Source of the DNA: Mycobacterium sp.
Lineage (GTDB): Bacteria > Actinomycetota > Actinomycetes > Mycobacteriales > Mycobacteriaceae
Reading direction: 5' to 3'
NCBI GenBank assembly: GCA_018500005.2
Contig: JAHBAP020000623.1
Span: 1 to 7,662, forward strand
Length of the DNA: 7,662 nucleotides
Of the stretch, positions 6,808-7,662 are shown one piece after another. The position numbers and the translations under genes were made by a program. Within the stretch, counting starts at the first letter, position 1; each line of letters begins with the position of its first letter. The notes beneath the pieces are model-generated. The model saw only the letters and a program-made list of their open reading frames with translations, ran no database searches and was not told where the DNA came from.

Positions 6808-6813
6808 TGCACG

Positions 6814-7518
6814 ATGGAAAAAGTGATCGTCGCGCTGCGGTCGGCCGCCTCCGACGACGAGTGGGTGGCCCACCTGTGTGGCCCCGTCGCGGATCGGCTA
6901 CTGGGTCTCGGCCTGCCCGGCCTGACGCTCAACCTGCGAGACGTCCCTGTGCGGGGTTCGCTCATGACGCTGACGACGTTGGATCCACCGGTGCAGGGGT
7001 TGGTGAGCCTGTGGACCGATCAGCATTACGGCGAACAAGTCCGAGGCGCACTGGAGTTGCTCGCACCGTACGCCGAATTCCTGGCCGCCTATCTGGTGAC
7101 CGAATCGGTGCCGATGCGACCGCCGGTGACCCCGCCGGGTGAGCGATCGCCGGGACTGGCCAACATCGCCCTGCTGCGCCGGCCGCCGCACCTCGACGAG
7201 CCCACCTGGCTGCAGCGTTGGCTGGGCGATCACACCTCGGTGGCCATCGCCACCCAGTCGACGTTCGGCTACGTGCAGAACCACGTGGTCCGCCCGCTGA
7301 CACCGGACGCCCCGCCGGTGTCGGCCATCGTCGAGGAGTTGTTCCCGATCGAGGCGGTGGGCAGCCTGCACGCGTTCTTCGGGGCGGCCGACGACGCCGA
7401 TCTGGCCGACCGGATGGGCAAGATGATCGCCAGCACCTCGGCCTTCGGCGCCAACGTCAACATCGACACGGCGCCAACCGGCCGGTACGTTTTCCGGTCC
7501 CCGTTCACCCATGGGTGA
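6814..7518 (+). CDS. EthD-like dimeric alpha/beta-barrel protein, two-domain
   Basis: A 234-residue soluble protein that I read as two EthD-like ferredoxin-fold halves. The second half is clearer: a strand (GLANIALLRRP, 114-124), then a helix with TWLQRWLGDHTSVA (131-144), then FGYVQNHVVRPL (151-162), which is the usual EthD order of W-x3-W/H-x-H helix and Y-V-x-N strand. It continues with AIVEELFP and a segment ending DTAPTGRYVF. The first half shows the weaker equivalent: MEKVIVALRS strand, DDEWVAHLCGPVADRLL helix, GLTLNLRDVPV strand. EthD proteins are small alpha/beta-barrel proteins often found beside oxidative degradation genes; the substrate here is unknown. The start ATG 6814 has a well-placed leaderless -10 box. 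It is divergent from the sulfatase gene and its last 8 bases overlap the DUF1801 gene, suggesting coupled translation. Confidence 0.78.
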   Translation: MEKVIVALRSAASDDEWVAHLCGPVADRLLGLGLPGLTLNLRDVPVRGSLMTLTTLDPPVQGLVSLWTDQHYGEQVRGALELLAPYAEFLAAYLVTESVPMRPPVTPPGERSPGLANIALLRRPPHLDEPTWLQRWLGDHTSVAIATQSTFGYVQNHVVRPLTPDAPPVSAIVEELFPIEAVGSLHAFFGAADDADLADRMGKMIASTSAFGANVNIDTAPTGRYVFRSPFTHG

Positions 7519-7662
7519 GCGTGAACAGAGCGAGCTGCAGCGGCTGCACCGGCTGATCAGCCGACAGGTTCCGGATGTCGGACAGGCCAGCAGCTATGGC
7601 ATGCCCTGCTACACCTACCGCGGCAAGCCCGTCGTCGCGGTCGTGATCCGCAAGAACCACAT
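7511..7662 (+). CDS. DUF1801 family protein, N-terminal part (cut by window end)
   Basis: The first 50 residues of a small protein run off the right edge. The segment QVPDVGQASSYGMPCYTYRG (19-38), then KPVVAVVIRKNH (39-50), is the typical start of the DUF1801 (YdhG-like, frataxin-like fold) family, where P-x-(A/V)...xxYGMPxxxxxGKxxVxxxxxKxH is conserved. The role of the family is not established. The ATG at 7511 overlaps the stop of the EthD-like gene in ATGGGTGA, there is no separate ribosome binding site, and the two genes probably share one mRNA with translational coupling. It is too short to have been extended to a stop here, so length and the C-terminal half are unknown. Confidence 0.82.
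   Translation, partial: MGEREQSELQRLHRLISRQVPDVGQASSYGMPCYTYRGKPVVAVVIRKNH

Noticed and set aside
6778..6873. A 32-residue N-terminal extension of the sulfatase to an ATG at 6873
   Set aside because: It would overlap the EthD gene start and the intergenic promoter region, and the extension looks unlike a signal peptide or any sulfatase sequence.

Overview
The window looks like chromosomal DNA from a high-GC actinobacterium, most likely a Mycobacteriaceae member (Mycobacterium/Mycolicibacterium). The evidence is the GC-rich third codon positions throughout, a long cytosolic-type arylsulfatase of the size seen in mycobacteria, a membrane adenylate/guanylate cyclase with Cache, HAMP and class III cyclase domains, and several genes with TANNNT -10 boxes placed for leaderless transcription. 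I can place the taxon only by this gene style, not to species.

Bases 1-19 are not genomic. They are exactly the 19-bp Tn5 mosaic end used in Nextera library adapters, so the left edge is a contig end with untrimmed adapter. Native sequence starts at base 20.

Layout: (1) 20-2019 minus, membrane-bound class III cyclase, cut at its 3' end by the adapter, with two catalytic positions changed. (2) 2071-2508 plus, DUF1810 protein. (3) 2495-3766 minus, GH13 alpha-amylase-family enzyme. (4) 3788-4411 plus, PaaI-type hotdog thioesterase with a helical N-terminal extension. (5) 4417-6777 minus, type I sulfatase with a CSPTR formylglycine motif. (6) 6814-7518 plus, protein with two EthD-like halves. 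(7) 7511-7662+ plus, start of a DUF1801 protein, overlapping gene 6 and cut by the window end.

The first six genes alternate strand strictly. They are packed tail-to-tail (14-bp overlap, 5-bp gap) and head-to-head (51, 21 and 36 bp between start codons). Only genes 6 and 7 can form an operon. Each head-to-head gap must hold two promoters. In two of the three gaps the best -10 candidates for the two directions overlap, and for three genes a TANNNT box sits where the start codon itself would be the first transcribed base or within one base of it (a fourth, weaker box is placed the same way).

There is no gene-free stretch over 300 bases and I see no tRNA, rRNA, CRISPR array, insertion sequence or convincing intrinsic terminator. 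The genes do not form a recognisable single pathway. They look like independent housekeeping and accessory metabolic genes: signalling (cyclase), alpha-glucan hydrolysis (GH13), acyl-thioester hydrolysis (hotdog), sulfate-ester hydrolysis (sulfatase) and uncharacterised families. I do not see a novel multi-gene system. The most interesting items are the altered cyclase active site and the compact divergent promoters.
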